NCBI RefSeq assembly: GCF_001984035.1
Contig: NZ_CP019449.1
Coordinates: forward strand, 2,108,001-2,172,000
DNA from: Sphingopyxis sp. QXT-31
Lineage (GTDB): Bacteria; Pseudomonadota; Alphaproteobacteria; Sphingomonadales; Sphingomonadaceae
Length of the DNA: 64,000 bases
Direction: 5' to 3'
This document shows, piece after piece, positions 43,249 to 51,843 of the stretch; positions within the stretch are counted from its first letter, which is position 1, and every line of letters starts with the position of its first letter. Below the pieces are notes generated by a model. That model was not told the DNA's origin, ran no database searches, and was given only the letters and a program-made list of their open reading frames with translations. The translations under genes and the position numbers were made by a program.

Positions 43249-43546
43249 GATTTTTCCGCTGAGCCGCGGGGCGCCGGACGCAGCGATCGGCGCGCCCCGC
43301 GGCGTCGATGCGATAGGTGTCGTTTTCGCGCGGGCAGGTCGTGGGCAGATAGCCCATCGCCATCGGCTGGCCCGTGCGGTTCAGGCTGGCGCCGCACACG
43401 TCGCGCCCTTCGCGCACGAGCAGCCGTTCGTGGCTCGCGCGCTGGCAGACCGGCGGGACCGAAGGCTCGGCAGCGGCGATGGCAGGCAGTGCGCCTGCTG
43501 CCGCGATGATCGCGATGATCAAACCCACTGCAGGATCAAGCCGCAT
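43085..43546 (-). CDS. Small exported cysteine-containing protein, probable frameshift near 3' end
   Basis: The ATG at 43546 (GGGGAG upstream) starts a signal peptide (LDPAVGLIIAIIAAAGALPA) and a mature part with spaced cysteines (PPVCQRASHERLLVREGRD, then VCGASLN, and PTTCPREND). The open frame runs 164 bp into the TPR gene, where it is clearly out-of-frame translation of that signal peptide. In another frame a TGA at 43245-43247 overlaps the TPR ATG as ATGA, the usual coupling in this genome. This suggests a one-base indel around 43290-43310 and a true product of about 100 residues. Confidence 0.5.
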   Translation of the reverse strand: MRLDPAVGLIIAIIAAAGALPAIAAAEPSVPPVCQRASHERLLVREGRDVCGASLNRTGQPMAMGYLPTTCPRENDTYRIDAAGRADRCVRRPAAQRKNHEPSFAEAGARRRVLARLRGAARRSAQARTRARRPLGRKPRGAGGAGRRGAAQR

Positions 43547-43610
43547 TGCCGACTCCCCTTTCACGCAGGAGGAGTGTGCGGCGCGGCGGCGGCGGGCGCA
43601 TCGCCCGGAC

Positions 43611-43633
43611 GGGCTAGCCCGATGGCCTAGCCC
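43611..43633 (-). terminator. Hairpin downstream of the class A PBP gene
   Basis: GGGCTAG at 43611-43617 pairs with CTAGCCC at 43627-43633 around a 9-nt loop, 14 bp after the PBP stop codon on the minus strand. No T-run is present, so terminator function is uncertain. Confidence 0.35.
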
Positions 43634-43646
43634 GGCTGCCCTTGGC

Positions 43647-45683
43647 CTATGGAGGCTGCGGCTGGGGTTCGGGCGGCGGCGGCTCGGATTTGGGGATCGG
43701 GAGCTTCAAGTCGATGCGCGTGCCGCCGATCTCGGTCGTGATCACCGCATTGCCGTCCTGCACGCCGACCTGCGTCGACTCGCCCACCGGGATCGCGCCG
43801 ATGTCGGGGACGTCGAGCGGCTGGACGGGGTCGGTGGGGCGGCTCTTCACCGGCGCCGCACGCTGGCCTTTGCCCGACGCCTGCACCATGAAGTCGCGCC
43901 AGATGCGCGCGGGGATGCTGCCGCCGGTCACCCCCGCGAGCGGGGTGTTGTCGTCGTTGCCGACCCACACGCCGACGACGAGCCCGTTGGCATAGCCGAC
44001 GAACAGCGCGTCGCGGCTATCCTGGCTGGTCCCGGTCTTGCCGAAGTTGGCGGTCGGCAGCCGCGCTGCGCGGCCGGTGCCGCGATTGACCGCGGCGCGC
44101 AGCAATTGTTCGATCGCCTCATGATCGCCCGACGAGAAGCTGTCGGGGCCCGACATGAGGCTCTCGAACCAGCCCGGCTCCTCAGCCTTGAAGGCATGCG
44201 GCTCGACCGGGTAGCGGTTGCCGGCCACCCCGGCATAGGCCGCGGTGAGTTCCATCAGCGTCATGCTCGACGTGCCGAGCGCGAGGCTGGGGTCGCCCTC
44301 GGCGAGCGGCGCAGTGACGCCGAGCGCGCGGGCGAGCGCGATGACCTTCTCGCTCCCGACCTCGTTGAACAGGCGCACCGCGGCGACATTGCTCGACGTG
44401 GCGAAGGCATCCTCGAGCGTGATGGTGTCCGAATAGGCGCCGCCAGCATTCTTGGGCCGGTACGAACCCGTCTCGATCGCCCGATTGTCGATGGTGTCGT
44501 CGGGGTCCCAGCCGGCTTCGAGCGCGGCGAGATAGACAAACAATTTGAAGGTCGAGCCCGGCTGGCGCCGCGCCTGCGTCACGCGGTTGAAGGGCGAGGC
44601 GGCATAGTCGCGCCCGCCTACCATCGCGACGACCTCGCCATTGGGGCGCATCGCGACCAGCGCGACCTGCGCCTTGCCGAGCGCCGCGCCGTTCACCGCG
44701 CGCCGCGCCGCGGCCTGCAGCCGCGAATCGAGCGTCGTGGTGATCGTCTGGCGCGAATAGCCGACGTCGCTCTGCTTGCGCGCTTCGGGCAGCGCCCAGT
44801 CGGCGAAATAGGTCCCCGTGGGCAGCGTATTGCGCGTGCGGACGTCGATGCGCGGGGTGCGCATCGCCTTGGCCTCGGCCTCGGTCAGGTAACCGACGTC
44901 GGCCATCGCGCCGAGCACCAGCCGCATCCGCGCTTCGGCGAGCTTGGGGTTCTTGGTCGGCGCTAGCCGCGAGGGCGCCTGCACCAGCCCCGCGAGCATC
45001 GCCGCCTGCGCCTTGGTCAGCTTTTCGGGCTGGCGATAGAAATAATGCATCGACGCGGCGCGCAGCCCATAGGTGTTGTCGCCGAAATAGGCATTCGAGA
45101 GATAACGCTCGAGGATCTCGTCCTTCGAAAGCCAGGCCTCGAGCCAGAAGGCGATCAGCGCCTCGCGCGCCTTGCGGCCGAGCGTCTTCTTGGGCGAGAG
45201 GAAGGTGAATTTCGCGAGCTGCTGGGTGATCGTGCTGCCGCCCTGCGTGCGCCCGCCGGTGACATTGGCCCAGACGGCGCGCGCGATGCTGCGCGGATCG
45301 ACCCCCCAATGGCTGTAGAAGCGCCGGTCCTCGATCGCGAGAAAGGCCTGTTTCACATGGTCGGGCAGCGCGTTCGCCTTCACCGGATCGTCGACGATCG
45401 CCCCCATGCGCGCGATCGGCGTGCCGTCGGAGGCGAGCAGGGTGATCTGCGGCGGCGCGATCGGTTCGAGCGACTTGGACAGGGGCGCGGTGATCGCGAG
45501 CCAGCCGACGAGCAACAGGAAGAGCAGGAAGGCGATGCCGAGGACGCGGCGCACGCGCCGCCAGCGGCGCCGGCGCGGCGATTCAGGTGTAGGCGCGGGC
45601 CCGGCGCCGGGGTCGGGGATCGGCGCGAGGCCCGGCTCTTCGGTCGCGGGCGGCATGGTCACGGGACGGCGAAATGAAAACAT
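43647..45683 (-). CDS. Class A penicillin-binding protein (bifunctional)
   Basis: Peptidoglycan glycosyltransferase/transpeptidase, 678 residues. A cytoplasmic Pro/Arg-rich head and one membrane helix (VLGIAFLLFLLLVGWLAIT, about 49-67) are followed by the GT51 domain (AIEDRRFYSHWGVDPRS with catalytic Glu; GGSTITQQLAKFTF) and the transpeptidase domain: SxxK in RQPGSTFKLFVYLAA, SxN in TSSNVAAVRLF and KTG in FGKTGTSQDS. The C-terminus is Pro-rich. The start is uncertain: ATG 45683 or 45656, neither with a clear ribosome site. Resembles PBP1A-type enzymes. Confidence 0.92.
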   Translation of the reverse strand: MFSFRRPVTMPPATEEPGLAPIPDPGAGPAPTPESPRRRRWRRVRRVLGIAFLLFLLLVGWLAITAPLSKSLEPIAPPQITLLASDGTPIARMGAIVDDPVKANALPDHVKQAFLAIEDRRFYSHWGVDPRSIARAVWANVTGGRTQGGSTITQQLAKFTFLSPKKTLGRKAREALIAFWLEAWLSKDEILERYLSNAYFGDNTYGLRAASMHYFYRQPEKLTKAQAAMLAGLVQAPSRLAPTKNPKLAEARMRLVLGAMADVGYLTEAEAKAMRTPRIDVRTRNTLPTGTYFADWALPEARKQSDVGYSRQTITTTLDSRLQAAARRAVNGAALGKAQVALVAMRPNGEVVAMVGGRDYAASPFNRVTQARRQPGSTFKLFVYLAALEAGWDPDDTIDNRAIETGSYRPKNAGGAYSDTITLEDAFATSSNVAAVRLFNEVGSEKVIALARALGVTAPLAEGDPSLALGTSSMTLMELTAAYAGVAGNRYPVEPHAFKAEEPGWFESLMSGPDSFSSGDHEAIEQLLRAAVNRGTGRAARLPTANFGKTGTSQDSRDALFVGYANGLVVGVWVGNDDNTPLAGVTGGSIPARIWRDFMVQASGKGQRAAPVKSRPTDPVQPLDVPDIGAIPVGESTQVGVQDGNAVITTEIGGTRIDLKLPIPKSEPPPPEPQPQPP

Positions 45684-45800
45684 CTTCGGCGCCGTATTAA
45701 ATGGCCAATACAGCCTTGGCAAATGACTTGGTGGGTTGGGGGTGTGAGGGCGCTGGCGAGCGGCGGCTTTGGGGTGGGGAGCTGCCGTTGATTTTATGGA

Positions 45801-45880
45801 TCGTCATCCCGGCGAAGGCCGGGATTTCACCCTATCCGCCTGACGCACCGTTGAGATCCCGGCCTTCGCGGGGATGACGA
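45801..45880. repeat. REP-like inverted repeat
   Basis: Arms 45801-45825 and 45856-45880 (25 nt each) match with one mismatch; the core is CCCGGCGAAGGCCGGGA, the same core as at 26946-27040. It lies between the divergent PBP gene and the cobalamin riboswitch. Confidence 0.8.
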
Positions 45881-46006
45881 TAGTGGAATAGGCGAATGTC
45901 CACTTCCGCCCGAAACCCGCCACGCCCCATCCGCAAAAGCCGATTGCCAAAACCTCCCGCTCGTTTATGGGCACCCCCGCGAAAGCCTCGGCTTCCGCAA
46001 AGATCG

Positions 46007-46202
46007 CGCCGGTGCCCGAAAGGGCTTAAAATGGGAACGCGGTGAGAAGGGCCTGCCACCAGGGCCTTCGATTCCGCGGCTGTCCCTGCAACTGTAAGCG
46101 GCGAGCGCGATGCACCGGTCCGGCACCGTCGGGCCAGCCACTGGGGCAACCTGGGAAGGCGTGCATCGAGCCCTGACCCGCGAGCCAGGAGACCTGCCGG
46201 CG
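46007..46202 (+). ncRNA. Cobalamin (B12) riboswitch 1
   Basis: Conserved elements occur in order: GAAAGGG then ATGGGAA, the core CTGCAACTGTAAGCGG (46086-46101), GCCACTG, GGGAAGGCG, and the B12 box GCGAGCCAGGAGACCTGCC ending near 46198. CGCCGG (46007-46012) and CCGGCG (46197-46202) can close the outer stem. The downstream 190 nt to the btuB ATG probably form the expression platform; a GC-rich hairpin just before the ATG suggests translational control. Binding of adenosylcobalamin would repress btuB-cobO-btuFCD. Confidence 0.93.
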
Positions 46203-46392
46203 TGGGTCGCTCAATGCCTCGGTCCAGGGAAAGGCCATGGCACGGAGACTTCCGTCGAGCGACGACCAAGGCGGGCTGGAGCCGCCTTCGGTGCGGGGGA
46301 TCAGGCGAATACGCCCGTCCGCCCCTCGCCCGGTCGGTCGCGTCCGCGCTCGGCAGGCTCCCGCCCACGCTCATGGCGTGCGGGGGTTTCCC
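46203..46392 (+). promoter_or_regulatory. btuB leader / riboswitch expression platform
   Basis: 190 nt between the riboswitch and the btuB start, no gene. The last part contains CCACGC (46374-46379 region) pairing with GCGTG just upstream of the GGGGG and ATG, so the ribosome site can be hidden in a hairpin. The frame of btuB is open through this leader but without family residues. Confidence 0.5.
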
Positions 46393-48243
46393 ATGTTTAA
46401 GACTATGCTTCTTTCCACCGCCGCGCTTGCGGTCTCCACCAACGCGCTCGCCGCCGAAAGCCCCGAGGACGAGATCGTCGTCACCGCATCGGGCATCGAG
46501 CAACCACGCGACGAGACCGGCCAGGCGATCACCATCATCGACGCCGATACGATCGAGACGCGCCAGACGGTCGACGTCGTCGACCTGCTGGCGACCACGC
46601 CCGGCGTGCGTTTCAGCCGCAACGGCAGCACTGGATCGGTCGCGGGCATCTCGCTGCGCGGCGCCGAGACGACGCAGACGCTGGTGCTGATCGACGGGGT
46701 CAAGGTCAACGACCCGAGCGGTATCGGCGACGGCTATGACTTCGGCCATCTGCTCACCGCCAATATCGACCGGATCGAGGTGCTGCGCGGTTCGAACTCG
46801 GTCGTCCATGGCAGCCAGGCGATCGGCGGCGTCGTCAGCCTGACGACGGCCCGCCCCGCCGAGGGCTTCGCCGCCAACGCCTCGGCCGATTATGGCTATA
46901 GCGACACTTTGGGCGCCAAGGCCGATGTATCGGGCACGACGGGCCGCATCTCGGGCGGTATCGGCGGCGCCTATTTCCGCACCGACGGCATCTCGTCGGC
47001 CGCAGTCGGGACCGAGAAGGACGGCTACAAGAATTTCGCGGGCAATGCGCGGCTGAAGGTTGCGTTCAGCGATGCGCTTAGCCTCGATCTGCGCGGCTAT
47101 TATATCCACGCCGACCTCGATTACGACAGCTTCTTCGGCGCGCCCGCCGACAGCCCCGACGTCGCGAAGCTCGGCCAGTATACCGGCTATGCCGGGCTCA
47201 ATCTCGCGCTGTTCGACGGCCGCTTCACCAGCCGCGCGGCGGTGACCTGGCTGCAGAACGACCGCGATTATTATTTCGTGCGCGGCACCGCGCCCGATTA
47301 CGGCTATTCGGGCACCAACCTGCGTTTCGAATATCAGGGCGTCGTCGCGCCGAGCGAGACGGCCAAGCTGATCTTCGGTTACGAGCATGAGCGCCCCGAT
47401 TACGACTTCTTCGGCTTCGGATCGACCGACAGCCAGAAGGCGGATATCGACAGCGTCTATGCGCTCGCCATCGTCCAGCCGCTGACCGGCCTGGCGCTGA
47501 CCGGCGGGGTGCGCCACGACGACCATAGCCAGTTCGGCGGCGCCACCACGCTAGGTGCCAATGCCAATTATTCGCCGAACGGCGGCGCGACCAACATCCG
47601 CGCGAGCTATGGCGAGGGTTTCAAGGCGCCGTCGCTCTACCAGCTGTTCGACGCGTTCAGCGGCAATGCGGCGCTGCGCCCGGAACGCTCGAAAAGCTAT
47701 GACGTCGGCATCGACCAGAATTTCGCCGAGGGCCGCGCGACGCTCTCGCTGACCGCCTTCCTGCGCAACACCACCGACCAGATCAACTTCGACAATGCGA
47801 CCTTCACCTATGGCAATATCGACCGCACGCGGGCGAAGGGTGTCGAGGCGGCGCTGGCGCTGCGCCCGGTCGACGCGCTGAACCTCAGCGCCTCCTACAG
47901 CCTGATCGACGCGCGCGACCGCTCGGGCCGCCCGGCGTTCGACGGCAACCGCCTGCCCCGCCGCGCCGAGCATGCCGCCAGCCTGTCGGTCGATTATGAC
48001 TGGGCGTTCGGCCTGTCGACCGGCGCGACGCTGACGATGGTCGGCGACAGCTTCGACGATTTCGCGAACAATGTCCGCCTCGACGGTTACGCGCTCGCCG
48101 GGGTGCGCGCATCCTTCCCGATCGGCGAAAAACTGGAGCTTTACGGTCGCATCGACAATCTGTTCGACGCCGATTACGCCACCGCCTTCAACTACGGCAC
48201 CTATGGCCGATCGGCCTATGGCGGCGTGCGGGTGCGCTTCTGA
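46393..48243 (+). CDS. btuB: TonB-dependent cobalamin receptor BtuB (copy 1)
   Basis: Outer-membrane vitamin B12 transporter, 616 residues. Signal peptide (FKTMLLSTAALAVSTNALAA), TonB box-like EDEIVVTASG, plug with SLRGAETTQTLVLIDGVKVN and DRIEVLRGSNSVVHGSQAIG, then a barrel ending RSAYGGVRVRF with terminal Phe. The short-plug layout and GVKVNDPS are BtuB-like. The ATG at 46393 follows the riboswitch leader. It is the first gene of the btuB-cobO-btuF-btuC-btuD operon; the cobO start overlaps its stop by one base. Confidence 0.93.
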   Translation: MFKTMLLSTAALAVSTNALAAESPEDEIVVTASGIEQPRDETGQAITIIDADTIETRQTVDVVDLLATTPGVRFSRNGSTGSVAGISLRGAETTQTLVLIDGVKVNDPSGIGDGYDFGHLLTANIDRIEVLRGSNSVVHGSQAIGGVVSLTTARPAEGFAANASADYGYSDTLGAKADVSGTTGRISGGIGGAYFRTDGISSAAVGTEKDGYKNFAGNARLKVAFSDALSLDLRGYYIHADLDYDSFFGAPADSPDVAKLGQYTGYAGLNLALFDGRFTSRAAVTWLQNDRDYYFVRGTAPDYGYSGTNLRFEYQGVVAPSETAKLIFGYEHERPDYDFFGFGSTDSQKADIDSVYALAIVQPLTGLALTGGVRHDDHSQFGGATTLGANANYSPNGGATNIRASYGEGFKAPSLYQLFDAFSGNAALRPERSKSYDVGIDQNFAEGRATLSLTAFLRNTTDQINFDNATFTYGNIDRTRAKGVEAALALRPVDALNLSASYSLIDARDRSGRPAFDGNRLPRRAEHAASLSVDYDWAFGLSTGATLTMVGDSFDDFANNVRLDGYALAGVRASFPIGEKLELYGRIDNLFDADYATAFNYGTYGRSAYGGVRVRF

Positions 48244-48854
48244 TGAAGCCCGCCCGCACCGACGCCGAGCATAAGGCGAAGATGCAAAAGCTGCAGGCGG
48301 CGCAGGCGAAGAAGGTCGCGACCAAGACCGTCGAGAAGGGGCTGGTCATCGTCCACACCGGGCCGGGCAAGGGCAAGACCTCCGCCGCGCTCGGCATGGC
48401 GATCCGTGCGATCGGCCATGGCATGAAGGTCGGCATCGTCCAGTTCGTCAAGGGCGCGATGGCGACCGGCGAGAAGGCGGTGTTCGACCGCTTTCCCGAG
48501 CTTGCCGAATTCAAGCCGATGGGCGAGGGCTTCACCTGGGACACGCAGGACCGCAGCCGCGACATCGCGGTCGCGCGCGCCGCATGGGAAGAGGTCAAGC
48601 GCATGATCGCCGACCCCGCGTACAAGATGGTCATCGCCGACGAGCTCAACATCGTGCTGCGCTACGACTATCTGCCGGTCGATGAAGTGCTGGCGGCGCT
48701 CGCGGCCAAGCCCGTAATGACGCATGTCGTAATCACCGGGCGCAACGCGCCGCAGGCGCTGATCGACGTCGCCGACCTGGTCACCGAAATGGCGCAGGTC
48801 AAGCATCCCTTCCGCGAACAGAATGTCCGCGCGCAGGCGGGGGTCGAGTTTTGA
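48243..48854 (+). CDS. cobO: Cob(I)yrinic acid a,c-diamide adenosyltransferase
   Basis: Attaches the 5'-deoxyadenosyl group of ATP to cob(I)alamin or its precursors (CobA/BtuR/CobO family). It has 203 residues with a P-loop VIVHTGPGKGKTSAALGMAI, IVQFVKGAMATGEKAVFDRF, and the C-terminal VADLVTEMAQVKHPF. Translation is coupled to btuB (TGATG) and to btuF (TTGA overlap). Its presence beside the uptake genes lets imported corrinoids be adenosylated at once. Confidence 0.96.
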   Translation: MKPARTDAEHKAKMQKLQAAQAKKVATKTVEKGLVIVHTGPGKGKTSAALGMAIRAIGHGMKVGIVQFVKGAMATGEKAVFDRFPELAEFKPMGEGFTWDTQDRSRDIAVARAAWEEVKRMIADPAYKMVIADELNIVLRYDYLPVDEVLAALAAKPVMTHVVITGRNAPQALIDVADLVTEMAQVKHPFREQNVRAQAGVEF

Positions 48855-49708
48855 AGCCGGCCGGGCTTGGCGGTGCGGCACTGCTGCTCGGAGGCGCGGG
48901 CGCGTTGTGGGCGGCCGTCCCGGCCCCGGCCGCCAAGGCACCCGCGCTCCCGCAACGCATCGTCTCGATCAACCTCTGCGCCGACCAGCTCGTGCTTGCG
49001 CTCGCCGATCGCGGGCAGATCGCGGGGTTGACCAAGAATGCCACCGACGTCGAAATGTCGGGCGAGGCCGCGAAGGCACGCGGCATCCCCCAACTCAGCA
49101 ATTCGGCCGAGCAGATTCTGGCGATCGAACCCGATCTGATCGTCGGCATGCCCGCGAGCCGCAGCGCGGCGCTCGCGGCATTACCGCAGGCCGATTATCC
49201 GCTGCTCGACCTCGAGACCGCCGACCGGCTGGACCAGATCTATGCGTCGATCCACCAGACCGCGACCGCCGTCGGCCACCCCGCGCGCGGTGAGGCGCTG
49301 GTCGCGCGCATGCGGGGCGAACTGGCAGGATTGCCCAGACCCGGGCGCGGGCGGGTCGCGGCCTATTATCAGCGGCGCGGCTATATGACCGGCACCGGCA
49401 CGCTGATCGACGAACTGATGGGCCGCGTCGGGCTGGTCAATCTCGCGGGCAAGCTCGGCAAGCCGCCGCTGTCGCAATTGAGCCTCGAGGAGATGGTCGC
49501 GGCGCGCCCCGACTTCCTGATCGTCGAAAGCGCCACCGACATCGTCACCGACCAGGGCAGCGAGATGCTGCACCATCCGGCGCTGAAGGACATCCCGCGG
49601 ATCAGCGTACCGCAGGCGTGGACCGTCTGTGGCAGCCCCGCTTATACGCAGGCCGCGCGCAGCATCGTGGACCAGATCGCGCGCCACGATGCGGGAGGCG
49701 CATCATGA
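48851..49708 (+). CDS. btuF: Cobalamin ABC transporter substrate-binding protein
   Basis: Periplasmic B12-binding protein, 285 residues. Start TTG at 48851 overlaps the cobO stop (TTGA); no ATG fits the signal peptide. The N-terminus LGGAALLLGGAGALWAAVPA is an export signal, followed by the helical-backbone binding-protein fold: RIVSINLCADQLVLALADRG, AEQILAIEPDLIVGM and a C-terminal domain GTGTLIDELMGRVGLVNLAG. It has 4-bp overlaps with both neighbours. Assignment as BtuF rests on the operon and fold. Confidence 0.9.
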   Translation: MKPAGLGGAALLLGGAGALWAAVPAPAAKAPALPQRIVSINLCADQLVLALADRGQIAGLTKNATDVEMSGEAAKARGIPQLSNSAEQILAIEPDLIVGMPASRSAALAALPQADYPLLDLETADRLDQIYASIHQTATAVGHPARGEALVARMRGELAGLPRPGRGRVAAYYQRRGYMTGTGTLIDELMGRVGLVNLAGKLGKPPLSQLSLEEMVAARPDFLIVESATDIVTDQGSEMLHHPALKDIPRISVPQAWTVCGSPAYTQAARSIVDQIARHDAGGAS

Positions 49709-50706
49709 GCCGCTTCGCTCCGCCGCGCTGGACGCTGGTCGCGTCGCTCGCCGCATTGACGCTGGTGGCCGCGGTCGCGTCGCTGCTCTTCGGCGCGGTC
49801 GATCTGTCGGTCGCACGCCTGCTCGCCGCCGCGACGGGCGATGGCGACAGGGTCGCGACGATCATCCTTTTCGACCTCCGCCTGCCGCGCACCTTATTGG
49901 CGCTAGCGGTCGGCGCGATGCTCGGGCTCGCGGGCGCGGCGTTGCAGGGCTATCTGCGCAATCCGCTCGCCGAGCCCTCGGTGCTCGGCACCTCGAACGC
50001 CGCCGCGCTCGGCGGGGTCGCGGCAATCTACTTCGGGCTCGCCGAGTTGCATCCGCTGATGCTGCCCGTGCTGGCCACCGGCGGCGCTTTGCTGTCGCTG
50101 CTACTGCTCTTCGCGCTCGCGGGCCGCGCCGAAAGCCCGCTGACCTTGATCCTCGCCGGCATCGCCGTGGGAACGCTCGCAGTCGCGGGGACCAGCCTCG
50201 CGCTCAACCTGTCGCCCAATCCGTTCGCGGCGATGGAGATCATGACCTGGTTGCTCGGCAGCCTCGAGAACCGATCCTTCGACCATGTCTGGATCGCGCT
50301 GCCCTGCATCGTCATCGGCGGCGCGATGCTGCTGTGGAATGGCCGCGCGCTCGATGCGCTGACGCTTGGGGAAGACGCGGCGCAGGCGCTCGGCACCGAT
50401 ATCCGCAGGTTGCGGCTGCGGCTGCTGGTGGGCACCGCGATCGGGGTCGGCGGCGCAGTCGCGGTGTCGGGGGCGATCGGCTTCGTCGGGCTGATCGTGC
50501 CGCACCTGGTCCGCCCGCTCACCGACCGCAGCCCCTCGGCGATCCTGCTGCCCTCTGCAATCGGCGGCGCGGCGCTGCTGACCTTCGCCGACCTCGGCGT
50601 GCGGATCATTCCGACCACCAACGAGCTCAAGCTCGGCGTCGTCACCGCCTTCCTCGGCGTGCCGGTCTTCCTCCTCCACCTGATGCGGGAGCGGCGGATA
50701 TGGTGA
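49705..50706 (+). CDS. btuC: Cobalamin ABC transporter permease
   Basis: FecCD/BtuC-family inner-membrane permease, 333 residues with about 10 hydrophobic helices. Family segments: RLPRTLLALAVGAMLGLAGA, LQGYLRNPLAEPSVLGTSN, and AIGFVGLIVPHLVRPLTD, the last being the cytoplasmic loop that contacts the ATPase. The ATG at 49705 overlaps the btuF stop (ATGA), and the btuD start overlaps its 3' end by 7 bp. Confidence 0.95.
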   Translation: MSRFAPPRWTLVASLAALTLVAAVASLLFGAVDLSVARLLAAATGDGDRVATIILFDLRLPRTLLALAVGAMLGLAGAALQGYLRNPLAEPSVLGTSNAAALGGVAAIYFGLAELHPLMLPVLATGGALLSLLLLFALAGRAESPLTLILAGIAVGTLAVAGTSLALNLSPNPFAAMEIMTWLLGSLENRSFDHVWIALPCIVIGGAMLLWNGRALDALTLGEDAAQALGTDIRRLRLRLLVGTAIGVGGAVAVSGAIGFVGLIVPHLVRPLTDRSPSAILLPSAIGGAALLTFADLGVRIIPTTNELKLGVVTAFLGVPVFLLHLMRERRIW

Positions 50707-51476
50707 GCCTGACCCTCGAAAACGTCGGCGTGACGCTCGGCCGCCGTGCGGTGGTGAAGAGCGTCAGCGCCGCCTTTGCGCCCGGCACGCTCAGCGGCAT
50801 CGTCGGCCCCAATGGCGCGGGCAAGTCGACGCTCGCGCGGGCGATGCTCGCGCTGGTCCCCGCAACCGGGCGCGTGCTGCTCGATGGCCAGGATGTCGCG
50901 GCGACCCCGCGCGCCACGCTCGCACGGCGGATCGCCTATCTGCCGCAGGGGCAGACGTTACACTGGCCGCTCACGGTCGAGCGGCTCGTCGAATTGGGCC
51001 GGCTGCCCCACCTCGCCCCGATGTCGAAGATCGCCGAAGCCGACAGCGCCGCCATCGCCCGCGCAATGGAGCGCGCCGACGTCCTCGATCTGAAAGGCCG
51101 CATCGCGACCGAATTGTCGGGCGGCGAGCGCGCCCGCACGCTGTTCGCGCGCGCGCTGGCGGTCGAGGCGCCCGCGCTGATCGCCGACGAGCCGCTCGCG
51201 AGCCTCGATCCCGGCCACCAGATCGACGTGATGGAGCTGATGCGCGCCGAGGCCGACGCCGGCGCGCTGGTGATCGCGGTGCTTCACGATCTGACCATGG
51301 CGGCGCGCTATTGCGACCGGCTGCTGCTGATCGACGGCGGCCGCGTCGCCGCGGACGGGACGCCCGCCGAGGTGCTGACGCCCGAGTTGTTGCGCCGGGT
51401 CTATGACATCGAGGCGCGGGTCGAGACCGGCGGCGACTGGCCCACGGTCACGACCTTCGGCCGCGCGCCGCGCTAG
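50700..51476 (+). CDS. btuD: Cobalamin ABC transporter ATP-binding protein
   Basis: 258-residue ABC ATPase. Walker A GIVGPNGAGKSTLARAML, Q-loop YLPQGQTLHWPLTVERL, signature LSGGERARTLFARALAVEAP, Walker B ALIADEPLASLDPGHQ and switch His in IAVLHDLTMAARYC. It powers import through BtuC. A longer frame is open upstream inside btuC but is antisense-like; the ATG at 50700 begins MVSLTLENVGVTLG. Last gene of the riboswitch-1 operon, 42 bp before riboswitch 2. Confidence 0.95.
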   Translation: MVSLTLENVGVTLGRRAVVKSVSAAFAPGTLSGIVGPNGAGKSTLARAMLALVPATGRVLLDGQDVAATPRATLARRIAYLPQGQTLHWPLTVERLVELGRLPHLAPMSKIAEADSAAIARAMERADVLDLKGRIATELSGGERARTLFARALAVEAPALIADEPLASLDPGHQIDVMELMRAEADAGALVIAVLHDLTMAARYCDRLLLIDGGRVAADGTPAEVLTPELLRRVYDIEARVETGGDWPTVTTFGRAPR

Positions 51477-51518
51477 GCAATTGACCGCCGCCCCGGAATC
51501 GCGTTAGGGGCGCCGCCA

Positions 51519-51685
51519 GCGACAGGTTCCCCGAGAGGGGATCAAAAGGGAATGGGGTGTAAAACCCCGGCTGCCCCTGCAACTGTAAGCGGAGAGCCAC
51601 TGGGCCATATGCCATTGGGACTTCAAGTCCTGAGAAGGCGGCCCGGACCGGCACCGACCCGCGAGCCAGGAGACCTGCCCGTCGC
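51519..51685 (+). ncRNA. Cobalamin (B12) riboswitch 2
   Basis: Conserved elements: AAAGGGAATGGGG, the core CCCTGCAACTGTAAGCGG (51574-51591), AGCCACT, GAGAAGGCGG, and the B12 box GCGAGCCAGGAGACCTGCC (51661-51679). GCGAC (51519-51523) and GTCGC (51681-51685) can close the outer stem. It is the second copy in 5.5 kb and leads btuB2 and the cob genes. It differs clearly from riboswitch 1 in its peripheral stems, so it is not a fresh duplication. Confidence 0.93.
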
Positions 51686-51843
51686 CGTCGTTTTTCGCGC
51701 GGACAGGGTGTGCCGGGCGGACGGGGCGTGAACCCGAATGACGACAAAGGTGGCCGTGCATGGGCGCGGGCCGATGTCGCGCGTCCGCTCCCGGACCACC
51801 GCATCGACCGCGCGCATGGGCGGCCTTGTCGATGGGGTTACCA
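51686..51843 (+). promoter_or_regulatory. btuB2 leader / riboswitch expression platform
   Basis: 158 nt between riboswitch 2 and the second btuB start without a supported gene. GC-rich with several possible stems; no typical intrinsic terminator (no T-run) is seen, which again favours translational control. The btuB2 frame is open through it from 51760 but lacks family residues. Confidence 0.45.

Noticed and set aside
42688..43509. Continuation of the sensor kinase frame, giving a 498-residue protein
   Set aside because: After the junction the translation is only the antisense of the TPR gene and has no kinase domain.
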